From: Victivallis vadensis
GTDB taxonomy: Bacteria; Verrucomicrobiota; Kiritimatiellia; UBA8416; CAMCYG01
Length of the DNA: 45,998 nt
Assembly (NCBI GenBank): GCA_945883775.1
Contig: CAMCYG010000006.1
Span: 1 to 45,998 of the forward strand
Reading direction: 5' to 3'
Made by a program: the position numbers and the translations under genes. Positions 33,596 through 41,822 of the stretch are shown here, in pieces (position 1 is the stretch's first letter; each line of letters starts with the position of its first letter). The notes under the pieces were generated by a model. The model made no database searches, was not told the DNA's origin, and saw only the letters and a program-made list of their open reading frames with translations.

Positions 33596-33745
33596 ATGAG
33601 TCAGCATTCAAGCTTGAAATCGTCGAGTAAGATTACAGCAAAGAGAAACGTGTTGAAGAGGTTTGAGAGGGTGAACATACTCAAGGCCAAAGACAAGTGG
33701 AAGGATGGCGACAGGGGTATGGGACTTCCTAAGACGAAAGAGTAG
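33596..33745 (+). CDS. Small basic protein of Chlamydiae/Verrucomicrobia type
   Basis: A 49-residue gene with AAGGAG upstream. It reads MSQHSSLKSSSKITAKRNVL, then KRFERVNILKAKDKWKDG and GMGLPKTKE. This matches the conserved small basic protein I know from Chlamydiae, Verrucomicrobia and Lentisphaerae (TIGR04137-type, MSQHSSL...KRNVLKRFER...LPKTK). It is thought to be ribosome-associated or nucleic-acid-binding because of its composition and abundance, but the role is not established. It is the most useful taxonomic marker in the window. Confidence 0.9.
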   Translation: MSQHSSLKSSSKITAKRNVLKRFERVNILKAKDKWKDGDRGMGLPKTKE

Positions 33746-33769
33746 TCTGGCGGTGTCAGCCGGTTTATT

Positions 33770-34702
33770 ATGTATTATCTGGCCATATTGATGCAATTGC
33801 TGGTAACTCAGGACATTTCCTCGGTTACGCAGCAAGTAACTGTGAGCGGAGATTCGGTTTGTCTAAGGGCAGGGCCGAGTGAAGACAAAGAGGTCGTGTT
33901 CCAGGTAAATAAGGGTCAGGTTTTGCAGGCATTCCATACCGATGGCGATTGGATGGAGATTCTTCCGCCAGAGGAATGCAATGTCTGGATTCACAAGGAA
34001 TTGGTCAATGAATCGGTTGTTATAGCATCGAAGGCACGTATAAGAGCTGGGCCCGGCATTAATTTTACATATATTGGTAGAGTAGATAAAGGTACTCAAC
34101 TTAACATCAGAGACACCAAGGGCGAATGGTTAAAGATTGCTCCTCCGAAGGGTTGCAGCCTTTGGATAAGTTCTCTCTATGCTGAGCCTGTTAAGCATGA
34201 CCAGAGCAGTGATGCTGAAGCTGAATTGATGACAGGGCTCAATGCTAAACCAGTCGTGTCGAACTCCGTTGTCAGTGCGGCGAAGGACGAAGCACTGACT
34301 GATTATGCCAAGCCGCCGATGCCTTTGCCTCTAGATGCTTCCATCCACGACGATGGCCAAAGACCTGTGAGTGTGATTCAGCCATTAGTCAGGAAGTCTG
34401 ATATCCCTGTTCCTGCAGGTTTGCCTCCAGATAGCCTTGACCCTTCCAAGGAACAAGCCGCGAACATCCAGTACTCAGGCTTCTTGAGGAAGGCTGGTAT
34501 ATTCTCCAGCAAGCTGACGAAATACAGGATAATTAAATTAGACATTGATGGCAGGCCCTCAACTCTTTGTTACGTTCTTGGTAACATGGATCAACTATCG
34601 ACTGTGATTGGGCGTAATATGACTATTGCGGGGCCGCAATATTGGCTGAAATCTAAGAATTATCCGATTGTCATACCTGAGACTATCACGCTAGGCCAAT
34701 AG
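33770..34702 (+). CDS. Protein with two bacterial SH3 domains
   Basis: The 310-residue protein has an N-terminal hydrophobic stretch (MYYLAILMQLLVTQ) that may be a weak signal. Two SH3b domains follow: SVCLRAGPSEDKEVVFQVNK with WMEILPPEECNVWIHKELV, and ARIRAGPGINFTYIGRVDKG with WLKIAPPKGCSLWISSLY. A Pro-rich linker leads to a C-terminal domain of about 90 residues (ANIQYSGFLRKAGIFSSKLT onward) with no family I recognise. SH3b domains usually bind peptidoglycan peptides, so an envelope location is inferred. It starts 24 bases after the small basic protein gene without a strong ribosome-binding site. Confidence 0.78.
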   Translation: MYYLAILMQLLVTQDISSVTQQVTVSGDSVCLRAGPSEDKEVVFQVNKGQVLQAFHTDGDWMEILPPEECNVWIHKELVNESVVIASKARIRAGPGINFTYIGRVDKGTQLNIRDTKGEWLKIAPPKGCSLWISSLYAEPVKHDQSSDAEAELMTGLNAKPVVSNSVVSAAKDEALTDYAKPPMPLPLDASIHDDGQRPVSVIQPLVRKSDIPVPAGLPPDSLDPSKEQAANIQYSGFLRKAGIFSSKLTKYRIIKLDIDGRPSTLCYVLGNMDQLSTVIGRNMTIAGPQYWLKSKNYPIVIPETITLGQ

Positions 34703-35008
34703 CAGGTCGCGCTTCTTAAGACGCAGGTTTCTTAACGTAGGGCCAGAGGGCCGAGCCGGAGCCCCGGCTTGCCTACCCCGGCACAACCAAATGAAGACGG
34801 CTCGCCAACATGTCTCGCCGGAGCCTCTTGGCATAGGCGAAAGGCCTCTTCCTACCTGAATTCCGGAAAGGTAGGGAGGGTTCTCGTCACTTTCAGTGGA
34901 ATGTCAGTTCTGGATGCCGCCCGCCTGCAACGCTATGCGTAGCACCTGCCCGAAATGCTGCATATCGCTGCAGGCGGGTTGCGGGCAGGTCCCCGCTAAG
35001 AGAGAGGG
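34703..35008. repeat. Repeat-rich intergenic DNA including CCCGCCTGCAACGC copy 2
   Basis: No gene is seen. The DNA carries hairpin-forming G+C-rich blocks (GAGCCGGAGCCCCGGCTTGC; GGCTCGCCAACATGTCTCGCC) and, at 34920-34945, a near-identical copy of the repeat at 11831. Here its CCGCCTGCA is mirrored by TGCAGGCGG at about 34968-34977, making a stem-loop. Confidence 0.5.
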
Positions 35009-35316
35009 GAGTTTTGACAGAATGTACAAAATGTTCAAAATGGAGGAGGAACTGCAGGCACAAACGTTCTGTATTTCTTCTTGAATTCAAGCTTTAGCGC
35101 ACCGAAGTTCAAAGATCAAAGCGTTTTGATACACGGATTCGAGGAATCCTGGTCCAAGAGCAGTATGCACCTTCAGTGCCAATCCAATTACCCTGCCAGC
35201 CAGATCATACTTCTTATCGCAAGACTCCATACTCACTCATTTCTCTGAATTTTGTCCTCTGGATCCATAGGATCCAACGGATCCGAGGATACATTCTGTT
35301 AATTCTGTCAAAACTC
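35009..35316. repeat. Inverted repeat pair flanking a GxxExxY pseudogene
   Basis: GAGTTTTGACAGAAT (35009-35023) is the exact reverse complement of ATTCTGTCAAAACTC (35302-35316). Each arm continues with degenerate ACAAAATGTTCAAAATGG or GATACATTCTGTTA-type sequence. The 278 bases between hold the GxxExxY remnant and a small BamHI-like run of GGATCC variants. Confidence 0.6.
35034..35230 (-). pseudogene. Frameshifted GxxExxY protein (PD-(D/E)XK-like)
   Basis: From the ATG at 35230 the minus strand reads [40 protein letters not shown] and ELR, then a stop. In the next frame [16 protein letters not shown] follows. GFLESVY is the name-giving GxxExxY motif, and the preceding VHxALGPG is standard for this family (TIGR04256). 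Intact proteins are about 120-130 residues; the C-terminal half with the nuclease-like D/E-K residues is lost. Family function is unknown. Confidence 0.75.
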
Positions 35317-35357
35317 TTCGATTCTATTCCACTGAAAACAGCAAAGAACCTCCTTTC

Positions 35358-35387
35358 CGCCGGCGCATGACACATGCGCCGCTACAG
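35358..35387. repeat. GGCGCATG-ACA-CATGCGCC palindromic repeat, solo copy
   Basis: An eight-base perfect stem with an ACA loop, followed by GCTACAG. Further copies lie at 39602-39628 and, inverted, at 45764-45790, plus diverged versions nearby. It lies in the gene-free stretch 35317-35528 upstream of the histidine kinase. Confidence 0.7.
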
Positions 35388-35528
35388 TTTGCTCAATTTC
35401 AGCATCTCGCATTGTAATTGATAGGTATGGGTCATAACCCTTCTTGAGCGAAGAATGTTGAGCCGCACCCAAATCGCAGTCCCGTCTGTGTAAAATATTA
35501 GCATTGTGAAGATTGCAACCGCTGTGAT

Positions 35529-36296
35529 ATGCTATCAAATAACGATATGAATATTTTTCCCGTTAAAGTTGATGTATTAGACAAGAATTTTGATGTGTTC
35601 TCGAGGATTGTGCGGGGTATCACTCACGACTACAACAACCTGCTTACACCGATCCTGGCGTATCCTGAGATTATTAAAATGGACATAAAAGAGGGAACCA
35701 ACGGTTTAAGTCTGATGTCATCAATAGAAACAGCCGCCCAAGAGCTCCTGAACATAAATCGACAGCTTATGTATATAATTTCCTCAGAATCCAGCGACAC
35801 CATTGACACAGATGTTTACGATTTGATGGATTCGCTAAAGCGTTCAATCGATGGGGTCGCCGATTTCGAAGGGATAAAGTTGGATATCACATGCAAAAAG
35901 GGCATGGTAATCCAGTGCCAGTATAATGATATCCTCACCGCATTGCAAAAAGTGGTGCATAATGCATGGGATGCGGTGGATAATAAGGGTTCGGTAAAGA
36001 TCGTCGCAGAGAAGACCAAGCTTCCGACACAGGATGGCCACGCGCAATCGGGACGAGATGGTAAGCCTTACGTGTGCATTTCGATAATAGATAGAGGTGT
36101 TGGTATTGATACGCGACATATGAATTGCATTTTCGAGCCGTTCTTTACGACGAAAAAGTCGCCGTCAAAACGTACAGTTGGTTTGGGCTTGACCCTTGCC
36201 TATAGGTTGATTATTAACAGTGGCGGACTTGTTGGTGTTGAGAGTGTAGCGGGGCAGGGTGTGACAATGCGTATATATCTTCCGGCAGTAGGCTGA
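35529..36296 (+). CDS. Sensorless histidine kinase
   Basis: The 255-residue protein consists of a dimerisation/phospho-acceptor domain with His33 in GITHDYNNLLTPI and a HATPase domain. The latter has N box VVHNAWDAV, G1 DRGVGID, F box FEPFFTTK and G2 GLGLTLAYRLI. There is no membrane helix or PAS/GAF sensor domain, so it is cytoplasmic and must receive its signal from a partner. All catalytic boxes are intact. Start at 35529 or 35547; neither has an obvious ribosome-binding site. It is followed 22 bases later by a receiver-only regulator, the likely phosphate acceptor. Confidence 0.88.
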   Translation: MLSNNDMNIFPVKVDVLDKNFDVFSRIVRGITHDYNNLLTPILAYPEIIKMDIKEGTNGLSLMSSIETAAQELLNINRQLMYIISSESSDTIDTDVYDLMDSLKRSIDGVADFEGIKLDITCKKGMVIQCQYNDILTALQKVVHNAWDAVDNKGSVKIVAEKTKLPTQDGHAQSGRDGKPYVCISIIDRGVGIDTRHMNCIFEPFFTTKKSPSKRTVGLGLTLAYRLIINSGGLVGVESVAGQGVTMRIYLPAVG

Positions 36297-36318
36297 TACT
36301 ACGTAAGAAGAGAATATT

Positions 36319-36711
36319 ATGAAACAGGTGGATAAGAATAAAGTTCTGGTGGTGGATGATGAAAGCATGATTGTCCGGCTTTTTCAGATGATTTTATCTG
36401 CTTCCATGCCTGGGATTGTGATTGATACTGCGGCTAATGGTCTTGAAGCCCTTGATAAGTTCCGGTTGAACCATTATGCGGTTATCCTTATGGATTTACA
36501 TATGCCGGTTATGGACGGGCAAAGGGCATTCAATGAGATCGATAAATACTGTCAACAAAATGACTGGGAGATGCCGTCAATAATATTCTGCACGGGATTT
36601 GTGGCATCGGATACCCTTAAATCAATTGTTGGCACGAGTACCAAGCATAGTCTTTTTACCAAGCCTGTACGGGGTGATACCCTTGTGGAGGCAGTTAAAG
36701 CAAGATTGTAG
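36319..36711 (+). CDS. Receiver-only response regulator
   Basis: A 130-residue CheY-like domain with the acidic pair in VLVVDDES (13-14), phospho-acceptor Asp59 in VILMDLHMPVMDG, the Thr in FCTGF and Lys in FTKPV. There is no output domain, so it must act through protein contacts or as a phosphate shuttle. It follows the sensorless kinase and precedes panC by 10 bases. Confidence 0.92.
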   Translation: MKQVDKNKVLVVDDESMIVRLFQMILSASMPGIVIDTAANGLEALDKFRLNHYAVILMDLHMPVMDGQRAFNEIDKYCQQNDWEMPSIIFCTGFVASDTLKSIVGTSTKHSLFTKPVRGDTLVEAVKARL

Positions 36712-36721
36712 CTCATCTGTG

Positions 36722-37582
36722 ATGAATATCTTTAAATCGGTTGACTCTATCCGGTCCTCCTGTCTTGCTTGCAGGCAAAATGGCCGCACGATTGCCCTTG
36801 TTCCTACGATGGGATACCTTCATTCAGGGCATCTGTCGTTAATTGAAATGGCCCGTAAAGTGGCTGATATAGTAATTGTAAGTATTTACGTCAATCCTGC
36901 CCAATTCGGGCCTGGCGAAGATTTATCCAGGTATCCAAGAGACCCAGAACGGGATATAGAACTATGCCGTAATAGCGCAGTAGATATGGTGTTCATGCCT
37001 GATGATGCAGAGATTTATCTGTCTGGTCATTCTGTGTTCGTGAATGAAGATGTCATGTCAAAAGTCTTATGCGGAAGGACCAGGCCTGTTCATTTCAAGG
37101 GTGTGCTTACTATAGTTGCAAAGTTATTTAATATCATTCAGCCTGACTTCGCGGTGTTCGGACAAAAAGACGCACAACAGGCCAGGCTTATACAGAAAAT
37201 GGTTGCTGATTTAAATATACCTGTGAGCATAATATTGGCGCCTATTGTCAGGGACGTCGATGGACTCGCGCTAAGTTCACGCAACGTATATCTGTCAGCT
37301 GAAGAACGTGAGCGCGCTTTGGCTATACATAGGGCGCTGTTTAGTGCTCTTGCGCTCTACAGGTCCGGGGAGCGCGATACCGGTAAGCTCAAGAATCACG
37401 TCCTGAATATAATAGAGCATAGTCAGCCGAATCTGATCGATTATATTGAAATCCTTGATAATGAAAGATTTGTCGACGTAAAGACAATCACTTCCACTGC
37501 GCTTCTGGCCGTGGCCGTCAAATACGGTAAGACAAGGCTTATCGACAATATTAGCCTATCGCCAGCAGAGGGGATGGAATAA
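36722..37582 (+). CDS. panC: Pantothenate synthetase
   Basis: The enzyme joins pantoate and beta-alanine with ATP to make pantothenate (coenzyme A pathway). The 286-residue sequence has VPTMGYLHSGHLSLI, SIYVNPAQFGPGEDLSRYPR, GRTRPVHFKGVLTIVAKLF, FGQKDAQQ and LALSSRNVYLS, all standard. The longer frame upstream overlaps the receiver gene out of phase; the ATG at 36722 matches the normal N-terminus. panB and panD are not adjacent. It converges tail-to-tail with the next gene with no base between the stop codons. Confidence 0.96.
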   Translation: MNIFKSVDSIRSSCLACRQNGRTIALVPTMGYLHSGHLSLIEMARKVADIVIVSIYVNPAQFGPGEDLSRYPRDPERDIELCRNSAVDMVFMPDDAEIYLSGHSVFVNEDVMSKVLCGRTRPVHFKGVLTIVAKLFNIIQPDFAVFGQKDAQQARLIQKMVADLNIPVSIILAPIVRDVDGLALSSRNVYLSAEERERALAIHRALFSALALYRSGERDTGKLKNHVLNIIEHSQPNLIDYIEILDNERFVDVKTITSTALLAVAVKYGKTRLIDNISLSPAEGME

Positions 37583-39253
37583 TTACGTTTTACGCTGAGC
37601 GGCCATGGTCCTGGCATCTACCAGCTGATTGATTATCCTGTCTGGTTGAGCATTCTGTTCAACGAAAACAACCTGATTTACAAATGCCTCGTCAGCTGAT
37701 TCATTGGCATCCGTTATGACTATAAGCCCTGACTCGGGCCTTAGCTTTAGTATGGCTCTAAGTAATGCTGAGGACTGGCTGCCCAGTATTCGTTTGTCGA
37801 TTATTATGGCATGGAGGTCTTTGTCGCTTTCAATCTTAGGCAGGGCCGTCATTAGATTGTCAATGTATTGCGATTGAACACCTATGGTTTTGAGTCGATT
37901 GTCCAATGCTGTCTGTTCCTTCTGGGGCGCAACCAGTAAGACATGCCAGCCCTTGATATAGGCGCTTACTTCTTCAGCAATTGCCTGTCTATCAGTCTTA
38001 ATATCGCGGAGCCTTCCCTGAGGAAGCATTATACGGTATAGCACAGAACCATTGCACCTACGTTCGTCCATATCTCCACCCGCCTCATCAATCAATGATT
38101 TCAGCACAGAGAAGACAACTCGCGGATCAGCCCCTGCTGGGACATCCTTCCAATTGAGGGAATCCATGTCAGTCGCTTCCTGTGTAATCGAAATAAGAAC
38201 AATGCATGCATATTCGCCATTGACCTGGGCGAGGGCACAAGAGCCGGTCTTACGTGCCGAGATCGTAATGAATCCGGCTTTAGGGATAATATCGCATGCC
38301 ATTATACATGTGTTGATAATATGCTGTTCTATCTGAATGCCGCTGGTCCCTATTACGGGGATATCATGGTCGATGGTGCTTGAGATCTTCCATCCAACTG
38401 GCAGTGTCTCGTTGAGGATTTCTATGGCCTTCTCAATATGTGCTGGCAGATATTCGGCCGAACTGCCAGAACTAACAGGCTTTGCAAGCTGAAGTAGCTG
38501 TTCCGATATTGCCACACCACGGTCCGCATTCTTGATAATAGCATCAATAGCAGAATTAACCTCAGATGAATCTCTGGGAAGCCTTTTAAACAAAGATGCA
38601 TATCCGGAAATGGCACAGAGTACACTGTTGAACTCGTTGGCAACACCCCGTGAAATCTGACCTATGAGCTGCAGTCTGGCCGTTTGTCTGGCGCGTAACC
38701 GCTCGGTATTGGCGTTTGTTACATCGCTGATCATTATCAGGCTTATTCCTTCGGCCGGCTGGGATCTAAAGCGCAGAATCCTCAAGAGATGTCCGATCTG
38801 GACTTCTTTCTCCAGTTCGTATTGATCTTCAGAAGTTATTAGTTTGATAATGTCCTTTTCGGATAAGGATGGGAATATCTGGGATATATGGGAATCGGCA
38901 TCTATTCTGACTATCTTTCTTGCTGCAAGGTTTGATCCTGTTATGAGACCTTTGCTGTTGCATGCAATCAGGCCATCTTGAATATAATCCATGGAATTGA
39001 CCATTCGGCTGATTCTTCTCTGGCCTTCAGCAACGGCCGAGAACTCAATGGCCCATAGTCCGAAAGCACCGGCTATGAACATGAATCCGAGTGTTATTGC
39101 CCATACCAGAATGGTTATAATGGTGAATTCGTCATGGCTGGGTACCGATTCGTGAATAAAGGCAAGCGTATGCCACACAGCGATAGTGCATATGCAGAAT
39201 AGGGTCACCAGTAGAATTGCATAACCCCATACTTCTGTTCGTATAAACCTCAT
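37583..39253 (-). CDS. Membrane PAS protein resembling a degenerate (pseudo) histidine kinase-receiver hybrid
   Basis: From the ATG at 39253 the protein is 556 residues; an ATG at 39340 is possible. Two membrane helices (about 11-33 and 44-68) precede a PAS domain (about 80-180), then a region with the layout of a histidine kinase. Where AHDFNN is expected the sequence is GVANEFNSVLCAISGYASL, with Asn206 in place of the phospho-acceptor His. The N-box region reads IINTCIMACDIIP, lacking the key Asn, and no DxGxG or GLGL motif is found. A C-terminal receiver-like fold (about 440-556) keeps an Asp in AIIIDKRIL but lacks the acidic pair and the Lys. It probably acts as a scaffold or sensor for the neighbouring active kinase. 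Confidence 0.75.
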   Translation of the reverse strand: MRFIRTEVWGYAILLVTLFCICTIAVWHTLAFIHESVPSHDEFTIITILVWAITLGFMFIAGAFGLWAIEFSAVAEGQRRISRMVNSMDYIQDGLIACNSKGLITGSNLAARKIVRIDADSHISQIFPSLSEKDIIKLITSEDQYELEKEVQIGHLLRILRFRSQPAEGISLIMISDVTNANTERLRARQTARLQLIGQISRGVANEFNSVLCAISGYASLFKRLPRDSSEVNSAIDAIIKNADRGVAISEQLLQLAKPVSSGSSAEYLPAHIEKAIEILNETLPVGWKISSTIDHDIPVIGTSGIQIEQHIINTCIMACDIIPKAGFITISARKTGSCALAQVNGEYACIVLISITQEATDMDSLNWKDVPAGADPRVVFSVLKSLIDEAGGDMDERRCNGSVLYRIMLPQGRLRDIKTDRQAIAEEVSAYIKGWHVLLVAPQKEQTALDNRLKTIGVQSQYIDNLMTALPKIESDKDLHAIIIDKRILGSQSSALLRAILKLRPESGLIVITDANESADEAFVNQVVFVEQNAQPDRIINQLVDARTMAAQRKT

Positions 39254-39360
39254 GGCTGGGATGATTGCATATCGGTAGCGGGAATAAAAGCAGTTTATGT
39301 GCTTCCTTTTGTGGGTGATCGAAACAATTGATGTCCCCATCCAGAGCGGCTCGGCAGAGA

Positions 39361-39401
39361 CGCCTCGCCATACCCATATACCAAAAAGGTAGGGCGAGGC
39401 G
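39361..39401. repeat. CGCCTCGCC...GGCGAGGCG hairpin repeat
   Basis: CGCCTCGCCATACC (39361-39374) pairs with GGTAGGGCGAGGCG (39388-39401) with one mismatch. The second arm is the exact reverse complement of 45548-45561. It lies just upstream of the pseudo-kinase gene. Confidence 0.55.
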
Positions 39402-39457
39402 CATTGCTATCAAGCTAAGGATAATTCTCTATTAAAAGTCAATATCTGCTCCCATGT

Positions 39458-39560
39458 GGAGTGCGGTGGCTCGACACCGCTTTTCTCAGTGCAGGCTCGG
39501 CTGCGCACAATACGCGAGCCGAGGCTCGCTACACAAAGCGGCGTCAAGCCGCCGCACTCC
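39458..39560. repeat. GGAGTGCGG-type inverted repeat
   Basis: GGAGTGCGGTGGCTCGACACCGC at the left is mirrored by GCGGCGTCAAGCCGCCGCAC then TCC at the right, with an inner hairpin around GGCTCGGCTGCGC/GCGAGCCGAGGC. A further arm-like copy is at 45829-45853. No gene is present between 39341 and 39800. Confidence 0.6.
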
Positions 39561-39735
39561 AAAATGTCACTAATTTATACTAGTAAAGTCCAAACTCCAG
39601 TCGGCGCATGACACATGCGCCGCTACAGACAGAAAAACCTTCCTCACTGTAGCTGAGCTTGTGTCAAGCTCAGGTCTTTTCCGCCGGCGCGTGATACCAT
39701 CCTTCGTCAAAGCACTGCGGCATGGCAAGCATGCG
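39538..39735. repeat. Left arm of the composite inverted repeat around the pilus operon
   Basis: Read 5' to 3' this matches the reverse complement of 45612-45855 almost throughout. It includes CAAACTCCAG, the GGCGCATGACACATGCGCC palindrome, CTACAGACAGAAAAAC, CCTCACTGTAGCTGAGCTTG, TGTCAAGCTCAGGTC, the second CGCCGGCGC block and CATCCTTCGTC. The right arm differs mainly by a 33-base insertion. Confidence 0.8.
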
Positions 39736-39739
39736 ACGC

Positions 39740-39778
39740 ATAAACAAAAACGGGGGAAAGGTTTGATCCTTTCCCCCG
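39740..39778 (-). terminator. Intrinsic terminator of the pil operon
   Basis: On the minus strand CGGGGGAAAGG pairs perfectly with CCTTTCCCCCG across a six-base loop and is followed by TTTTTGTTTA, 22 bases after the pilQ stop. Confidence 0.88.
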
Positions 39779-39800
39779 AAATATTGTCTGGTGAATACTA

Positions 39801-41804
39801 CTACTCTTTGTTCTTTAGCTTGGCGCGGACCTTCTTGGCCTGCTTTGATATCGCCTTGTCAGCGTCAGCTCTTGCTGCGTCGACTTCAGCGTTATATCTG
39901 CTCTTTCTTATCTCTTTCTCTATCATTTTCTTTTGGGTCAGTTCCGTGTCCTCTGGAAGACCTGTGTCATTTCTGATATCACTAGGTGCAGCAATCGCCA
40001 CAGTAACGAATATTATTGTTTCTGCTTGTGACTTAACGTCTGAGGTGTGTGTGAACAGGTACTTGCCGATGATAGGTATGTCGCCCAGGATAGGCACCTT
40101 GGTGACGGTTTCGCGATCATTGGCGTCAGTCAGTCCACCTATTGCAACCGTCTTTCCACTCTCAAGACAGAAGGTGGTCATGATTTTTTTGGTGGAGATG
40201 ATCGGGTAAGTCTGTCCGTCGGGTGCGACTGCGTTTCTCACAAAACGTGTAAGCTCAGGTTCGATTTTTACCGTTATGTTGCTTTGTGTATTCACGGTTG
40301 GTGTGACCGTCAGCTTAACGCCAGTATCAACGGGTTCGCCCGGGTTGTACGTGACAATAGGTGCTATTCCCTGCTGTCCGGCCGTTGAGCTGGACACAAA
40401 AGGTTTTTCGCGCTCACCGATGTGTATTGTGGCTTGTTCTTCGTTCGCAACAAGTAATTTCGGGTTTGATACCACGCTGACCCCGTTCATTTGTTTTAAT
40501 GCGCTCAATATGACGTTGAAGTCAGCCGCTCCCAATACAGCAGATTTAGCTGCAGTAACCGTGCTTACATAGCCGTCTTCTATGTCTCGAGTAACTTCTT
40601 TTCCTGTGTCAATGGTATCGGAAACAGTACGTGTCGGCATTTGTCTAAGCGCAGGAAGCGCTGTCGCTGCAGACGCTGATGCTGGTGGGGTTATATATTC
40701 TTCGTCGACATATTGTGCCCCATAGAGGTCGTAGGTTTGATCAATATTATCAATTTTATTTCGCTTGTCCCATTGCTTGGATGCATCTTTATTGCTCTGA
40801 TTCCATGTTTCATCTTTATTATACTTGTACAAAAGACTGCTCGCGTTCAGGTTGTACCCCTGCAGTGACTGCCAGTTGATTCCAAGGTCTTTCTGCGCAG
40901 AGTCCGTCAGTTCCATGAACTTGGCTTCTATGAACACCTGCTCGCGAATGGTGTCGATTGCCGCCACAAGATTCTCTATCTCGCTTTGATTTGCGCTTGT
41001 TGTCTGGACGACTAGAGTATTCCTTGACGGAAACGTCGATACTTTGCCGGGAGGTGGAACCATTGCTACGACTGTCGGCGCGATATTCGATACCGATGCA
41101 TATTTAAGAGCATAGGTCTTTACGATAAGTGGTTCAGGACCAGTTCCTTTTGCTGTTATTGTATAGACCTGTGATCCCGGGATTTTCTCAATCAGGCCCA
41201 GGCCGTTCATGTCTAGAATTGATTCCAGTGCCGGTTTCCAGTCCACGTTGCTCAGGTTAACGTTTACCCTGCCGACCAGATTGCTTGGTGTGTACATAAT
41301 GTTTGCGCCGGAAATGCGAGTGAACATTTTCACTGCATCAACAAGGGCGACATCATCAAGACTGATGCTTATAGTTGCATCTGCATTCTCGGGGACCGCG
41401 GGTGCGGATCCGATTGGTGCGTCTTTGTCCTCGTCTTTTGTTGGAGCTAGGAATATTGATCCATCGGTCTGTGCAGGTGCCTGTTCGGTAGCTACTGCAG
41501 GAGCAGTAGCCTCTACAGGTTTAGTCTGTTCAGCTGTGGCAACTGGTTGTTCAACCGCAGGGGGCGGAAGTGCGGCTTCAGGTGCTACTGATGGTTGCAC
41601 TGCTGGTACAGGGGCCGATGTTTCAGTTGCGGCAGGTGCAGGGGCTACTGCTCCGTCTGTAACCTTTACAGCAGAGGTGCCTTCCGTTACGGGGGCCTGT
41701 GTCGCAGGACCCTCATTCTGCTGTGCAAGCACTAGCATCGTGCTAAGAGCGGCAAGCACCGTCCCAATCGTTATTAACAATATCGGCTGTTTGTTTTTCT
41801 TCAT
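39801..41804 (-). CDS. pilQ: Type IV pilus secretin PilQ
   Basis: The 667-residue protein has a signal peptide (about 1-28) and a 100-residue Ala/Pro/Thr-rich linker. An STN-like N-domain (ISISLDDVALVDAVKMFTRI, about 145-210) and a NolW-type N-domain (VKTYALKYASVSNIAPTVVA to IREQVFIEAKFMEL) follow. The secretin domain contains VVSNPKLLVANEEQA, VDTGVKLTVTPTV and VAIGGLTDANDRETVTKVPILG in parts. It lacks an AMIN domain. An insertion of about 100 residues (about 325-425, Asn/Asp/Tyr-rich) precedes the secretin core, and a Lys/Ala coiled-coil tail follows it. It forms the outer-membrane pilus gate. GGAG lies upstream of the start; it is the last gene of the operon. Confidence 0.92.
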   Translation of the reverse strand: MKKNKQPILLITIGTVLAALSTMLVLAQQNEGPATQAPVTEGTSAVKVTDGAVAPAPAATETSAPVPAVQPSVAPEAALPPPAVEQPVATAEQTKPVEATAPAVATEQAPAQTDGSIFLAPTKDEDKDAPIGSAPAVPENADATISISLDDVALVDAVKMFTRISGANIMYTPSNLVGRVNVNLSNVDWKPALESILDMNGLGLIEKIPGSQVYTITAKGTGPEPLIVKTYALKYASVSNIAPTVVAMVPPPGKVSTFPSRNTLVVQTTSANQSEIENLVAAIDTIREQVFIEAKFMELTDSAQKDLGINWQSLQGYNLNASSLLYKYNKDETWNQSNKDASKQWDKRNKIDNIDQTYDLYGAQYVDEEYITPPASASAATALPALRQMPTRTVSDTIDTGKEVTRDIEDGYVSTVTAAKSAVLGAADFNVILSALKQMNGVSVVSNPKLLVANEEQATIHIGEREKPFVSSSTAGQQGIAPIVTYNPGEPVDTGVKLTVTPTVNTQSNITVKIEPELTRFVRNAVAPDGQTYPIISTKKIMTTFCLESGKTVAIGGLTDANDRETVTKVPILGDIPIIGKYLFTHTSDVKSQAETIIFVTVAIAAPSDIRNDTGLPEDTELTQKKMIEKEIRKSRYNAEVDAARADADKAISKQAKKVRAKLKNKE

Positions 41805-41822
41805 AGTAGTATTCTCCGTTGA

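Noticed and set aside
34703-35528. CRISPR array or structured RNA gene in the repeat-rich intergenic DNA
   Set aside because: Repeats are not regularly spaced, differ from each other and lack unique spacers; no tRNA-like or rRNA-like core was seen.
39458-39560. Rho-independent terminator for the pseudo-kinase or pil genes
   Set aside because: The inverted repeat has a long imperfect loop and no adjacent T-run; the true pil terminator is at 39740-39778.
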